Shown: positions 1-8,254 of the stretch, one piece after another | How positions within the stretch are numbered: the stretch's first letter is position 1 | Layout of the letters: each line of letters opens with the position of its first letter | Translations under genes and position numbers: made by a program | From: an uncultured Anaeroplasmataceae bacterium | GTDB taxonomy: Bacteria; Bacillota_I; Bacilli_A; Acholeplasmatales; Anaeroplasmataceae | Reading direction: 5' to 3' | DNA: 64,000 nt | Assembly (NCBI GenBank): GCA_910584005.1 | Contig: CAJTXR010000001.1 | Coordinates: 62,001 to 126,000 of the forward strand | Notes under the pieces: model-generated | What the model was told of the DNA's origin: nothing | What the model saw: the letters and a program-made list of their open reading frames with translations, nothing else | Databases searched by the model: none

Positions 1-926
1 TCTAACAGCAATGTACACAGTATCCCAAGACCAATTAAAGATCCAAATTGATGGAGAATAATACTCCACATAAGGACAATTGCTAGTATAGAAGCAGGCA
101 TAGAAAGAATTGCTAATTTCATAAAATATTTCCAAATTAATTTCTTTTTTGTTGCATAATAAATATGATGGATAATGATATCATCTTTTTGGGAAGAAAT
201 ATAATATGAATAATAATTCCCTACAGCAATCATTGTAAATAAAATTGGAAGGATACTTAAAATTACAAAAAGTTTCATTTGAAACTCATGGTAATTAAAG
301 AATACTTTTTTTAGATATTTTCCTTCTTGACAAATTGAATTTTCCCATGCCGTATTATACCAAGAAGAATCTAGGCTATCATGCTTCGGATAGGAAGTGT
401 AGACTGCAAGAGTAACATCTTCAAATTGATCCGTTAAACATATATATGGAAATTCTATATTTAAATTTAGAAAGTAATTTTTTATTTTATCATCCTTAAA
501 ATAATCTAAATAGGGTATAGAAGAGGTTGCTAGACTAGTTTGGTTTGTTACAATTTGATTTTTCGGTAAAGAAGTTTGCTTTAACGGGAAAAATAGAATT
601 GTCGCATTATATAAGTAAGGTAGTCCATTTTTCAATGCAGCTTCATTAAAATAGATAATGGGTAGATATGTTCCATCTACTTCAACATAGTCAATGAAAT
701 AATAACAAGTATCCTTTTTTTGTTCATCTGTATATTTTTTATCTACTTCATTATAGTTATAGCTATAAAAATAGGAGTCATGAATGGAATCAGATAGTTC
801 TAACACAGGATTAAATTGTTTGGCCAGCATAAAAATGACTCCAAATATAATTCCTATAAATAAGAAATTGATGAAAATAAAAGATAGATGTATCATACGT
901 CTATTTTTCTTTGCATTTTGGTTCAT
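1..926 (-). CDS. FtsX-like ABC permease / bacteriocin-associated-type membrane protein (C-terminus cut off by window edge)
   Basis: This reading frame starts at ATG 926-924 behind a GGGAGG-type ribosome site and stays open to base 1, so about 308 N-terminal residues are visible. Residues about 12-36 form one membrane segment. A likely extracytoplasmic domain of roughly 190 residues follows, then at least two more hydrophobic segments. The loop after the second segment (YYISSQKDDIIIHH) resembles FtsX/MacB-type permeases. One membrane segment, a large outer domain and then clustered segments also recalls the seven-TM proteins beside lactococcin-972-type bacteriocins (TIGR01654/DUF1430). That assignment is inference. 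The gene sits 27 bp downstream of a secreted-protein gene and is probably co-transcribed with it. An ABC ATPase would be expected just beyond the window edge. Confidence 0.6.
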   Translation of the reverse strand, partial: MNQNAKKNRRMIHLSFIFINFLFIGIIFGVIFMLAKQFNPVLELSDSIHDSYFYSYNYNEVDKKYTDEQKKDTCYYFIDYVEVDGTYLPIIYFNEAALKNGLPYLYNATILFFPLKQTSLPKNQIVTNQTSLATSSIPYLDYFKDDKIKNYFLNLNIEFPYICLTDQFEDVTLAVYTSYPKHDSLDSSWYNTAWENSICQEGKYLKKVFFNYHEFQMKLFVILSILPILFTMIAVGNYYSYYISSQKDDIIIHHIYYATKKKLIWKYFMKLAILSMPASILAIVLMWSIILHQFGSLIGLGILCTLLL

Positions 927-953
927 TTCTTTTTCCTCCCAAAAGAAGTATTT

Positions 954-1730
954 TTAATATTCTTTTATCACTGATAGGGGATAAACACCCATTTTTGTAT
1001 CTCCAAAAGTATTATCATTATAACAATAGCAGATAACATCTGCAATGTAGAAGCGTATTTTAAAATTTTCTACTTTAGTAGAAGCTAGAACTTTCCATTT
1101 TCCCCACATGTTTTGTTCTTCTGTATAAGTACTAGCAATGTCAAACTCTAATACGCATGCAACTCTGCTTACAGAAAATGTTTTTTTGTCTGAAGGTATT
1201 GTTGTATAATCTAGCGTATCTTCAATGGTTAAACTTTTATATAAGGATTCAGAAAAAGTTTTTTCTATTGCGAAAGTATATTCTGTTGTAAAAGAGGTTT
1301 TTGTACCAACACTTCCAACATCCTCTAAATTTACTACAGCTTTTATTTCATCACAAGTTCCAACTTTGACTTTTGCACTTGATATAATTTGATTTACTAC
1401 TGTGTAGGAAGAAGTGGTAGTAACTTTAGTTTCACTGGCTAAGCCAACACTTTTACTAGGGATTAAATCCTCCATCCGATAAGCATTTAACTTCACGTTA
1501 TTTATATTTGTAACTATATGGTGTCCCATAATTCCTACTTTGTAATATTTCCCTGTTATTTTTTTACCATTATAATCACTATAGTTTCTTCCTAGATAAT
1601 CTCTTGTCATTTCGCCCCATAGTTCATTGATATCATTTGTAGCTTCCGCATTTGCTGTTAGTGGAATGAAAAGTAAAGAGATTGACAATAATCCTATAAA
1701 ACAACATAAAGATAACATTATTTTTTTCAT
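954..1730 (-). CDS. Secreted protein of unknown function
   Basis: The product has 258 residues with a clear signal peptide: a charged MKK start, a hydrophobic core to about residue 24 and a likely ANA|EA cleavage around residues 26-29. The start follows a GGAGG site. The mature part is rich in Ser/Thr and alternating polar/hydrophobic residues between about 105 and 220, suggesting beta structure. It has no membrane anchor, LPXTG or lipobox. I do not recognise the family. The long alternating strands loosely recall beta-pore-forming toxins of the aerolysin/ETX-MTX2 type, but no signature is convincing. The next gene encodes an FtsX-like membrane protein, so export, immunity or sensing of this protein is a reasonable guess. 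Confidence 0.7.
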   Translation of the reverse strand: MKKIMLSLCCFIGLLSISLLFIPLTANAEATNDINELWGEMTRDYLGRNYSDYNGKKITGKYYKVGIMGHHIVTNINNVKLNAYRMEDLIPSKSVGLASETKVTTTSSYTVVNQIISSAKVKVGTCDEIKAVVNLEDVGSVGTKTSFTTEYTFAIEKTFSESLYKSLTIEDTLDYTTIPSDKKTFSVSRVACVLEFDIASTYTEEQNMWGKWKVLASTKVENFKIRFYIADVICYCYNDNTFGDTKMGVYPLSVIKEY

Positions 1731-1763
1731 TTTAATTCCTCCAATATTTATATAATATTATTT

Positions 1764-1791
1764 TTTATATACACATTGCTTAATTTTACAA
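1764..1791 (-). promoter_or_regulatory. Promoter of the secreted-protein/permease pair
   Basis: On the minus strand a TTGTAA -35 box (1791-1786) is followed after 16 bp by a TATAAA -10 box (1769-1764), about 35 bp upstream of the ATG at 1730. An imperfect palindrome with TTCG/CGAA ends lies just upstream at 1798-1815. Confidence 0.45.
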
Positions 1792-1917
1792 ATACATTTC
1801 GCAAAATTTGTCGAAACCAATCGATATAATTGTGAAAAATCAAAAAAATGTTGATTTTTCAAAAAGTAAGCAAAAAAGAAAAATAAAAAAAATATGGAAC
1901 TTTAACTAGAATTGCGA

Positions 1918-1923
1918 TATAAT
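1918..1923 (+). promoter_or_regulatory. -10 box of gpmI
   Basis: A perfect TATAAT lies 27 bp before the gpmI start. The -35 region about 17 bp upstream (TGGAAC) is a poor match, so only the -10 is claimed. The 1731-1950 gap is a divergent promoter region with no gene. Confidence 0.45.
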
Positions 1924-1950
1924 AAAGTTTGGAATTAAGGAGTTAATAAA

Positions 1951-3480
1951 ATGATGAAAAAAAGACCTGTTATGTTAATTATTATGGATGGATATGGGCT
2001 TGCGGAAGCATCTAGTAGTAATGCAGTAAGTATGGCGAACCATCCGAATTTAGATCGTATTTTCAAAGAATATGATATGAAAACTTTAAATGCCAGTGGT
2101 GAGGCTGTTGGTCTTCCAGATGGACAAATGGGAAATTCAGAAGTTGGACATATGAATATTGGTGCTGGAAGAATTGTATGGCAATCTTTATCTCGCATTA
2201 ATAATGCAATTAAAACAAAAGAATTAAATCAAAATGAAGCCATTGTTGAAGCGATAACTCGAGCAAAAAATACAAACAAAAAATTCCATATTTTTGGTTT
2301 ATGTAGTGATGGAGGAGTTCATTCTCATACCTCTCACATTATTGCGATTGCAAAATTAGCTCATCAAATGGGAATAGAGAAAGTTTATTATCATGCTTTT
2401 TTAGATGGTCGTGATGTTGCTCCTAAGAGTGCAAGTATTTATTTAAAGAAAATTATAGATGAAGGTAACGTTACTGTAGCCACTGTTGGTGGTAGATATT
2501 ATGGTATGGATAGAGATAAAAACTATGATCGTATTCAAGTTGCTTTTGATGCGATGACCACTGCTACAGGGGAATATTATAGTGATCCTTTTGCTGGAAT
2601 AGAAGCATCTTATGCAAAAGGAGTAACTGATGAATTTATGGTCCCTTTTGTATGTTCAAAAGAGGGAATGGTTGAAAGTGGGGATTCTGTTGTTTTTGCA
2701 AACTTTAGACCCGATCGAGCAATCCAAATTGCAACCTGTATTTCTAATCCTACGGGGATTGTATATAACAATGAAAAACCTTATCGAATGAATCTTACTC
2801 ATGCTCCTAAGGATGTATTCTTTGTTTCTATGATGAAATATGCAGATTCAGTAAAAGGACCTTTAGCTTTTGGTCTTCAAAAGTTAGATAATTTATTTGG
2901 AGATGTTGTATCTACGGCTGGATTAAAACAATTACGTATCGCGGAAACAGAAAAATATGCTCATGTAACATTCTTTTTTGATGGCGGTGCCGATCGGGAA
3001 ATTGCAGGAGCTGATCGAATTTTAGTTAATTCTCCTAAAGTTGCCACCTATGATTTACAGCCTGAAATGAGTGCTTATGAAGTATGTGATAAAGTTTGTG
3101 CTGCCATTTTAAGTGAAAAATATGATGCGATAATTTTAAACTTTGCTAACTGTGATATGGTTGGACATACGGGCGTAATCCCTGCAGCGATAAAGGCTGT
3201 TGAAGCAGTAGATACTTGTGTTGGTAAATGTGTTGCAGCTTTAGAACAAGTGGGTGGCGTTGCTTTAATCACAGCGGACCATGGAAATGCTGAAAAATTA
3301 TTAGATGAGGATGGCAAACCATTTACAGCTCATACTACAAATTTAGTTCCTGTAGTTGTAACCGATAAAAACATTAAATTAAGAGATGGTATCCTATCTG
3401 ATATTGCTCCTACGTTATTAGAATTATTAGGTATTGATATACCAAAAGAAATGACTTCTAAGTCATTAATCGTTAAGTAA
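1951..3480 (+). CDS. gpmI: 2,3-bisphosphoglycerate-independent phosphoglycerate mutase
   Basis: The 509-residue product interconverts 3- and 2-phosphoglycerate in glycolysis and needs no bisphosphoglycerate cofactor. It has the alkaline-phosphatase-like Mn-binding N-terminus (IMDGYGL), the phosphoserine region GQMGNSEVGHMNIGAGR, and the C-terminal metal motifs NFANCDMVGHTG and TADHGNAE followed by AHTTN. The length is normal for the family. The start follows an AAGGAG site; the second ATG, one codon downstream, is equally possible. Enolase, the next enzyme in the pathway, is encoded about 1 kb further on. A riboswitch-controlled vitamin transporter gene lies between them. Confidence 0.97.
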   Translation: MMKKRPVMLIIMDGYGLAEASSSNAVSMANHPNLDRIFKEYDMKTLNASGEAVGLPDGQMGNSEVGHMNIGAGRIVWQSLSRINNAIKTKELNQNEAIVEAITRAKNTNKKFHIFGLCSDGGVHSHTSHIIAIAKLAHQMGIEKVYYHAFLDGRDVAPKSASIYLKKIIDEGNVTVATVGGRYYGMDRDKNYDRIQVAFDAMTTATGEYYSDPFAGIEASYAKGVTDEFMVPFVCSKEGMVESGDSVVFANFRPDRAIQIATCISNPTGIVYNNEKPYRMNLTHAPKDVFFVSMMKYADSVKGPLAFGLQKLDNLFGDVVSTAGLKQLRIAETEKYAHVTFFFDGGADREIAGADRILVNSPKVATYDLQPEMSAYEVCDKVCAAILSEKYDAIILNFANCDMVGHTGVIPAAIKAVEAVDTCVGKCVAALEQVGGVALITADHGNAEKLLDEDGKPFTAHTTNLVPVVVTDKNIKLRDGILSDIAPTLLELLGIDIPKEMTSKSLIVK

Positions 3481-3514
3481 TACCTAGGGCTTCCTAGTTA
3501 TTATAAAATTTCAT

Positions 3515-3624
3515 ATTACTTCGGGGTTTGGTGAAATTCCATATCGGCGGTAAAGTCCGCGAGCGTTATGCATGAATAGGTGTGATTCCTATACCGACAG
3601 TATAGTCTGGATGAAAGAAGTAAT
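3515..3624 (+). promoter_or_regulatory. FMN riboswitch (RFN element)
   Basis: Canonical RFN sequences are present in order: TTCGGGG, GGTGAAATTCC, a CGGCGGTA-AGTCCGCGA block and a late AGTCTGGATGAAAGAAGTA. The P1 helix pairs attactt (3515-3521) with aagtaat (3618-3624). It precedes a riboflavin-transporter S component, as expected for FMN-responsive control. Confidence 0.95.
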
Positions 3625-3656
3625 GTATAAATTAAATTCTTTTTAATTTGTAAATT

Positions 3657-3690
3657 ATCCCCGTAGAAATATGGGGATATTTAATTTATT
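3657..3690 (+). terminator. Probable expression-platform hairpin of the FMN riboswitch
   Basis: ATCCCC (3657-3662) pairs with GGGGAT (3673-3678) and is followed by an AT-rich TTTAATTTATT tract, just ahead of the AGAAAGAAGG ribosome site of ribU. It could act as a terminator or anti-terminator partner. The U-run is imperfect. Confidence 0.5.
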
Positions 3691-3708
3691 AGAAAGAAGG
3701 ATAAACAA

Positions 3709-4371
3709 ATGAAAAAAAATTTCTTTTCCGTAAAGCGAATGTGCTTTATTGGCATTTTTGCGGCACTTTCTGTAATTTTTTATACCGTTGTGCCAAAAAT
3801 TAAATTACCGATATTCCCGACATTTCTAGAACTTAATTTTTCAATGATTCCTATTGTAATTTGTTCTTTTATGTTGGGACCTATTGATGGCGGAATTTGT
3901 GTACTGGTTCGGTTTTTAGTAAAACTCCCTATGAGTGGGACTATGTGTGTGGGAGAAACTGCAGATTTACTAATTGGATTACCTGTTGCAGTAGTAACAG
4001 GTGTGGTGTATCATCATACAAAATGGAAGTATAAGGAATTGTGGGCGTTTTTGCTTGCCTTTCTTATTTGGGAAATCATGAGTGTGTTTACGAATGCAGT
4101 GATAAATATTCCTTTCTATAAGACAATGATTCCTGGAGGAATGAATGCGATTATAGGAGCATCAAGGGATGCTTTTAAACTGATTAGTGGAGGAAAACTC
4201 GTAAATATCACAGAAAAGAACTTTATGTTTTATTATTTAACCTGTGCGGTTATTCCTTTTAATGCAATCCTTTCTTTGATTGTTTTATTAATTACATGGC
4301 CTGTTCATAAAAGATTGAAAATTTTATATAATCAAATTGGAAATGTCAAAGAAGAAGGAAATATAGAGTGA
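3709..4371 (+). CDS. ribU: ECF transporter S component, riboflavin-specific
   Basis: The 220-residue protein has about five to six membrane segments. The N-terminal region (FIGIFAALSVIFY) and the following LNFSMIPI / GPIDGGICVLVRFL segments are typical of RibU-type substrate-binding S components. These work with a shared EcfA/A'/T module to import riboflavin; no module genes are in this window. The assignment to riboflavin rests mainly on the FMN riboswitch 85 bp upstream. The start follows an AGAAGG site. Confidence 0.9.
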   Translation: MKKNFFSVKRMCFIGIFAALSVIFYTVVPKIKLPIFPTFLELNFSMIPIVICSFMLGPIDGGICVLVRFLVKLPMSGTMCVGETADLLIGLPVAVVTGVVYHHTKWKYKELWAFLLAFLIWEIMSVFTNAVINIPFYKTMIPGGMNAIIGASRDAFKLISGGKLVNITEKNFMFYYLTCAVIPFNAILSLIVLLITWPVHKRLKILYNQIGNVKEEGNIE

Positions 4372-4382
4372 AAATCAGGGGT

Positions 4383-4398
4383 AGTAAAACGTTTTCTT
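4383..4398 (+). promoter_or_regulatory. cre-like operator candidate upstream of eno
   Basis: AGTAAAACGTTTTCTT is nearly palindromic around CG and resembles a CcpA cre site, except that TG in the left arm reads GT. A very similar sequence lies at 61623-61638. It sits about 45 bp upstream of the eno -10 box. Confidence 0.3.
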
Positions 4399-4442
4399 AA
4401 AAAATGATTTTAAGATACTAGGAAATTTATATCAAAATATTG

Positions 4443-4448
4443 TATAAT
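4443..4448 (+). promoter_or_regulatory. -10 box of eno
   Basis: A perfect TATAAT lies 57 bp upstream of the eno ATG. No good -35 match is visible at 16-18 bp spacing. Confidence 0.45.
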
Positions 4449-4505
4449 ATCTCCGGTAGAAAAAATACTATAAAAAATAATAATTTTAAGGAGATGTAAA
4501 TTTTT

Positions 4506-5816
4506 ATGCCATTTATTCAAAGCATTTATGCTAGAGAAGTTTTAGACTCACGTGGTAATCCAACTGTTGAGGTAGAAGTTGTTACAGAAAGTGGAGCATT
4601 TGGACGTGCTTTAGTACCTAGTGGTGCATCTACTGGTGAGCATGAAGCATTAGAATTACGTGATGGAGATAAGTCACGTTATTTAGGAAAGGGTACTACA
4701 AAGGCTGTAGCAAATGTAAATGAAATCATTGCTCCTGCATTAATCGGTTATGATGTTCGTTCTCAAGTTGTCATTGATAAGAAAATGATTGAACTTGATG
4801 GAACAGAAAACAAAGGTCATTTAGGTGCAAACGCTACTTTAGGTGTATCTATGGCTTGTGCTCGTGCAGCAGCAGATTATTATGGAATGCCTTTATATAA
4901 TTATTTTGGTGGATCAAATGCTAAGCAATTACCATTACCTATGATGAACATTTTAAATGGTGGTGCTCATGCAGACTTCTGTATTGATTTCCAAGAAATC
5001 ATGATTTTACCTGTTGGTGCCCCATCTTTAAAAGAAGCTGTACGTATGGGTGCAGAAGTATTCCATGCTTTAAAGAAAATTTTAAAAGCTAATGGATATG
5101 TAACTAGTGTTGGCGATGAAGGTGGTTATGCCCCTAAATTAGGTTCAAACACAGAAGCATTTGAGCGTGTTGTAGAAGCAATTAAGGCAGCTGGATATGT
5201 TCCAGGTAAGGATATCTGCTTAGGTATCGATGTAGCTGCATCTGAATTCTATGATGAAAAAACAGGTATGTATACTTTAAAAGCAGATAAGGGTGTATTC
5301 AATTCTAAGGATATGGTAGATAAATACTATGTACCTCTAACTGAAAAGTTCCCTATTATTACAATTGAAGATGGTCTTGCTGAAGATGACTGGGAAGGTT
5401 GGAAATATCTAACTGAAAAGTTAGGATCAAAGATTCAGCTTGTTGGAGATGACTTATTTGTTACAAATACAAAGCGTTTGGCTAAGGGTATTCAAATGGG
5501 AGTTGCTAACTCTATTTTAATTAAAGTTAATCAAATTGGTACTTTAACTGAAACTTTTGATGCAATTGAAATGGCAAAACGTGCTGGATATACTGCTGTA
5601 GTAAGTCATAGATCTGGTGAAACAGAAGATACTACAATTGCTGATATTGTTGTTGGTTTAAATGCTGGTCAAATTAAGACTGGTTCTGCAAGCCGTACAG
5701 ATCGTATTGCTAAATATAACCAATTAATGCGAATTGAAGATGATTTAAATGGTCGTGGAGAATTTGCAGGTACAAGCGTATTTGCTGGTAAGGATTCTAT
5801 TTACTGTATAAAGTAA
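4506..5816 (+). CDS. eno: Enolase
   Basis: This 436-residue enzyme dehydrates 2-phosphoglycerate to phosphoenolpyruvate. The recognisable blocks are the N-terminal LDSRGNPTVEVEV, the SGASTGEHEALELRD loop, the metal-binding region with IEDGLAEDDWEGW, GDDLFVTN, and the C-terminal SHRSGETEDTTIADIVVG signature. The length is standard. The start follows an AAGGAGATG ribosome site. Codons look highly biased towards A/T-ending, consistent with high expression. It has its own -10 box and a strong terminator behind it, so it appears monocistronic. Confidence 0.98.
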   Translation: MPFIQSIYAREVLDSRGNPTVEVEVVTESGAFGRALVPSGASTGEHEALELRDGDKSRYLGKGTTKAVANVNEIIAPALIGYDVRSQVVIDKKMIELDGTENKGHLGANATLGVSMACARAAADYYGMPLYNYFGGSNAKQLPLPMMNILNGGAHADFCIDFQEIMILPVGAPSLKEAVRMGAEVFHALKKILKANGYVTSVGDEGGYAPKLGSNTEAFERVVEAIKAAGYVPGKDICLGIDVAASEFYDEKTGMYTLKADKGVFNSKDMVDKYYVPLTEKFPIITIEDGLAEDDWEGWKYLTEKLGSKIQLVGDDLFVTNTKRLAKGIQMGVANSILIKVNQIGTLTETFDAIEMAKRAGYTAVVSHRSGETEDTTIADIVVGLNAGQIKTGSASRTDRIAKYNQLMRIEDDLNGRGEFAGTSVFAGKDSIYCIK

Positions 5817-5835
5817 GAAAAGCAATTTTAACATC

Positions 5836-5860
5836 AAGGAGGAAACTTCCTCCTTTTTGT
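5836..5860 (+). terminator. Intrinsic terminator of eno
   Basis: AAGGAGGA (5836-5843) and TCCTCCTT (5848-5855) form an 8-bp GC-rich stem with a four-base loop and a short T-run. Confidence 0.85.
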
Positions 5861-5885
5861 TTCTTAAAATCGAGGAGAAAAGAAT

Positions 5886-6437
5886 ATGATTTCAACAAAT
5901 GATTTAAAAAATGGCATGGTAATCGAATATGATGGAAAACTTATGCAAATTTTAGAATTTATGCATGTATTACAAAATAAGGTTGCCTATGTTCGAGTAA
6001 AAATGAAGGATTTACGTTCAGGAACAGTAACAGAAACGGCTCTAAAGGGAAGTGATTCTGCATTTAAACGGTGCTATATAGAGCGTAAGGAAATGCAATA
6101 CATTTATAACACTGGAGATGCTTTAGCGTTTATGGATATGGAAACCTATGAACAAATTGAGATTCCCCTTTCAAGGCTAGCTTGGGAAAAGAAATTCATA
6201 GTTGAAGGTGCTAATGTAAACATTACCTTCTATGAAGGAGAGATCTTAGGTGTGAGTCTACCTGATAAAGTAACCTTAAAAATTACGGATACAACTCCTG
6301 CAGTTAAAGGAGCATCAACAGATCGTAAAAAAGCAATTTTAGAAACAGGATTAGAGTTAAATGTTCCTGCATTTTTAGAAATTGGAACTGAAATTATCGT
6401 TTCAACGATTGATGGAAATTATGTATCTAGAGCGTAA
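5886..6437 (+). CDS. efp: Translation elongation factor P, variant tip loop
   Basis: The product is 183 residues with the three-domain EF-P layout: KOW-like domain I (1-65), OB domain II, and a C-terminal domain ending in the conserved DGNYVSRA. EF-P relieves ribosome stalling at polyproline. In most bacteria the domain I tip reads PGKG-A, with the lysine often modified. Here the equivalent stretch is HVLQNKVAYVR (27-37). The lysine is retained at residue 32, as in Bacillus subtilis, but the Pro-Gly before it and the Gly after it are gone, and the loop looks one residue shorter. The rest is typical, so it should still bind the ribosome, though tip function may differ. The start follows a GAGGAGAA site. 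Confidence 0.93.
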   Translation: MISTNDLKNGMVIEYDGKLMQILEFMHVLQNKVAYVRVKMKDLRSGTVTETALKGSDSAFKRCYIERKEMQYIYNTGDALAFMDMETYEQIEIPLSRLAWEKKFIVEGANVNITFYEGEILGVSLPDKVTLKITDTTPAVKGASTDRKKAILETGLELNVPAFLEIGTEIIVSTIDGNYVSRA

Positions 6438-6441
6438 AAGA

Positions 6442-7170
6442 ATGAAAAAATTTAAAAAGCTATGGATTATTTTAGGAAGTATTTTGGTTTTTTTCTTTTT
6501 TCTTACAGTATGTGGAGCGATGTATGTAAATACATACTATCATGCAACGGATGAGGCAAAATCTAGATTAGAATCTGATGATCAAGTCACAGTAGAAAAA
6601 ATCAAAGGGGCTTATATCTTTAAGCCTATAGAATATAATACAGGGATTCTTTTTTATCCTGGGGGAAAAGTGGAAGAGGCTGCATATGCACCTTTACTTC
6701 ATACTCTTGCGAGTGAGGGGATTTTATGCATTCTATGTGAAATGCCTTTTCGATTGGCTGTTTTTAAATCTGAAGCTGCCAAACAATTTTATCATAAATA
6801 TGAAGTGGAACATTGGTATCTTGCTGGTCATTCCTTAGGAGGTTCTATGGCAGCCTCATATCTTGCAAAAAATGTGGATGACTATCAGGGTTTAATTCTA
6901 CTAGCTTCCTATAGCACGGCAGATCTATCAAATACAGATCTTAAGGTAATTTCTCTTTATGGAGAAAATGATCAAGTATTAAATCAAAAGAAATATCTAG
7001 CAAATAAGAAAAATTTACCTAAAAATACAAAAGAATATGTAATTGCTGGAGGGTGTCATGCCTATTTTGGAAAATATGGAAAACAGTTAAAAGATGGCGA
7101 ACCTACAATTACAAATGATGAACAAATTGAATATACAGTAGATTCTATTTGTTCCTTTCTAAAAGAATAA
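6442..7170 (+). CDS. Membrane-anchored alpha/beta hydrolase
   Basis: This is a 242-residue protein with an N-terminal membrane segment (about 8-29) that should hold the enzyme outside the cytoplasm. The fold is alpha/beta hydrolase: oxyanion-side YPGGKVEE (72-79), nucleophile elbow GHSLGG with Ser131, acid Asp177 in YGENDQ, and His206 in GGCHAYFG. The triad is complete, but the substrate cannot be told from sequence. Small-ester or dienelactone-hydrolase-like activity is typical. I chose ATG 6442, 4 bp after the efp stop, because the protein then begins MKKFKK before the membrane segment. Its ribosome site is weak, so it may be translationally coupled to efp. Confidence 0.85.
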   Translation: MKKFKKLWIILGSILVFFFFLTVCGAMYVNTYYHATDEAKSRLESDDQVTVEKIKGAYIFKPIEYNTGILFYPGGKVEEAAYAPLLHTLASEGILCILCEMPFRLAVFKSEAAKQFYHKYEVEHWYLAGHSLGGSMAASYLAKNVDDYQGLILLASYSTADLSNTDLKVISLYGENDQVLNQKKYLANKKNLPKNTKEYVIAGGCHAYFGKYGKQLKDGEPTITNDEQIEYTVDSICSFLKE

Positions 7171-7202
7171 CAGCATACCGACTGGTATGCTGTTATTCTT
7201 TT
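7161..7202. terminator. Bidirectional terminator shared by the hydrolase and coaD genes
   Basis: A perfect inverted repeat of at least 17 bp (7163-7179 with 7184-7200, loop GACT) has A-rich and T-rich flanks on both sides. It contains the stop codons of both convergent genes. Confidence 0.9.
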
Positions 7203-7675
7203 AATAAACCTCGCTTAACTTCTTTTAGAATTGGTTTTGGTACATATTTTGAAATATCACAATTAAATTTTACGAGTTCTTTTATGGCAGAAGAAGAAAC
7301 AAATTGTGTCTTTGTTGAAGGAAGAAGAAATATTGTTTCAATATTAGCAGAAATATCTTTATTGAATTGGGCTAAATTAAATTCACTTTCATAGTCACTA
7401 TAATTTCTTAACCCTCTAACGATGATGGAAATATCTTTTTCTTTACAGTAGGATACTACCAAACCATCATAACTTTCTACAATAACATTTGGAATATCTT
7501 GAACACATTTTTTTATCATTTCTACTCGTTCTATTGATGTGAAATTTGTTTTCTTATGAATATTATTTGATACTAAGATATAGAGTTCATCAAAGATTAA
7601 ACTTGCTCTTTTAATGATGTCTAAATGTCCATTTGAAAAGGGATCAAAACTTCCTGGATAAACTGCTTTTTTCAT
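7193..7675 (-). CDS. coaD: Phosphopantetheine adenylyltransferase
   Basis: This 160-residue enzyme transfers AMP from ATP to 4'-phosphopantetheine, the penultimate step of coenzyme A synthesis. It opens with the nucleotidyltransferase motif YPGSFDPFSNGH and carries the expected VRGLRNYSDYESE substrate region and a late SSSAIKEL (ISSTxIR-like) motif. A longer frame begins at 7723, but the start at 7675 has a strong AAGGAGGTGG site and gives the standard CoaD N-terminus and length. The gene is convergent with the hydrolase gene and divergent from the lipoprotein gene at 7745. Confidence 0.96.
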   Translation of the reverse strand: MKKAVYPGSFDPFSNGHLDIIKRASLIFDELYILVSNNIHKKTNFTSIERVEMIKKCVQDIPNVIVESYDGLVVSYCKEKDISIIVRGLRNYSDYESEFNLAQFNKDISANIETIFLLPSTKTQFVSSSAIKELVKFNCDISKYVPKPILKEVKRGLLKE

Positions 7676-7744
7676 ATATACCACCTCCTTTTTATTATAG
7701 CATAAAATTTTTATTTTGAACATAAATTTATTTGGTGAGCTTAA

Positions 7745-8149
7745 ATGAAAAAATTATGGTTTATCAGTTTGTTTTTATTATTCCTTGTTGGTTGTAAGGC
7801 AGATATTGCAGTGAACTATGAAAACTCTAAATTATATCAGGTATATGCAGTTCATGAAAAGAGCTTCCAAGTTGAGCTAGTTGAAGTTGAGTATCCAATT
7901 ACAGATATATCCTCTATATTTCATTTATATACTATCTATCAAAACCATTTACCTGTTGGCTATATATCTCCTGCGAGTCCTAATGTGGAACTATTAGAAG
8001 TGAAGCAGGTTCAGCAAGAAATTTTTTATACAGTCAATCAATTTATTTATGTTTCAAATATTGCGGTATTTAAGGAAGTTTTACAAAAAACCTCACAGCT
8101 TTATGGCTATGATCAAATTCACATTCTTCATTTGCTGAAAGAATTATAA
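7745..8149 (+). CDS. Small lipoprotein, possibly GerMN-like
   Basis: The 134-residue product has a lipoprotein signal peptide with lipobox LVGC (Cys17). The middle contains SIFHLYTIYQNHLPVGYISP, and the C-terminal part has an alternating beta pattern. This faintly resembles the GerMN domain of spore-germination and sporulation lipoproteins; the resemblance is weak and by eye only. It lies between coaD and an XTP pyrophosphatase gene and has its own GGTGAG ribosome site. Confidence 0.65.
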   Translation: MKKLWFISLFLLFLVGCKADIAVNYENSKLYQVYAVHEKSFQVELVEVEYPITDISSIFHLYTIYQNHLPVGYISPASPNVELLEVKQVQQEIFYTVNQFIYVSNIAVFKEVLQKTSQLYGYDQIHILHLLKEL

Positions 8150-8254
8150 AAATAATAGAAATAAAATAAAATGACAAAATATTTCTAAAATTATATCTAT
8201 AATATAAATGTTTTGTGGTAAAATAGAAACTATAGAAAATAGATGAGGTAAATT

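Noticed and set aside
954..1730. Firm call as an aerolysin/ETX-MTX2 toxin
   Set aside because: Only a loose alternating beta pattern; no signature or reliable alignment.
3075..3317. Antisense open frame inside gpmI (others at 8367-8714, 12470-12919, 30570-30833, 36460-36657)
   Set aside because: They lie wholly opposite strongly recognised genes, lack ribosome sites and show low-complexity composition.
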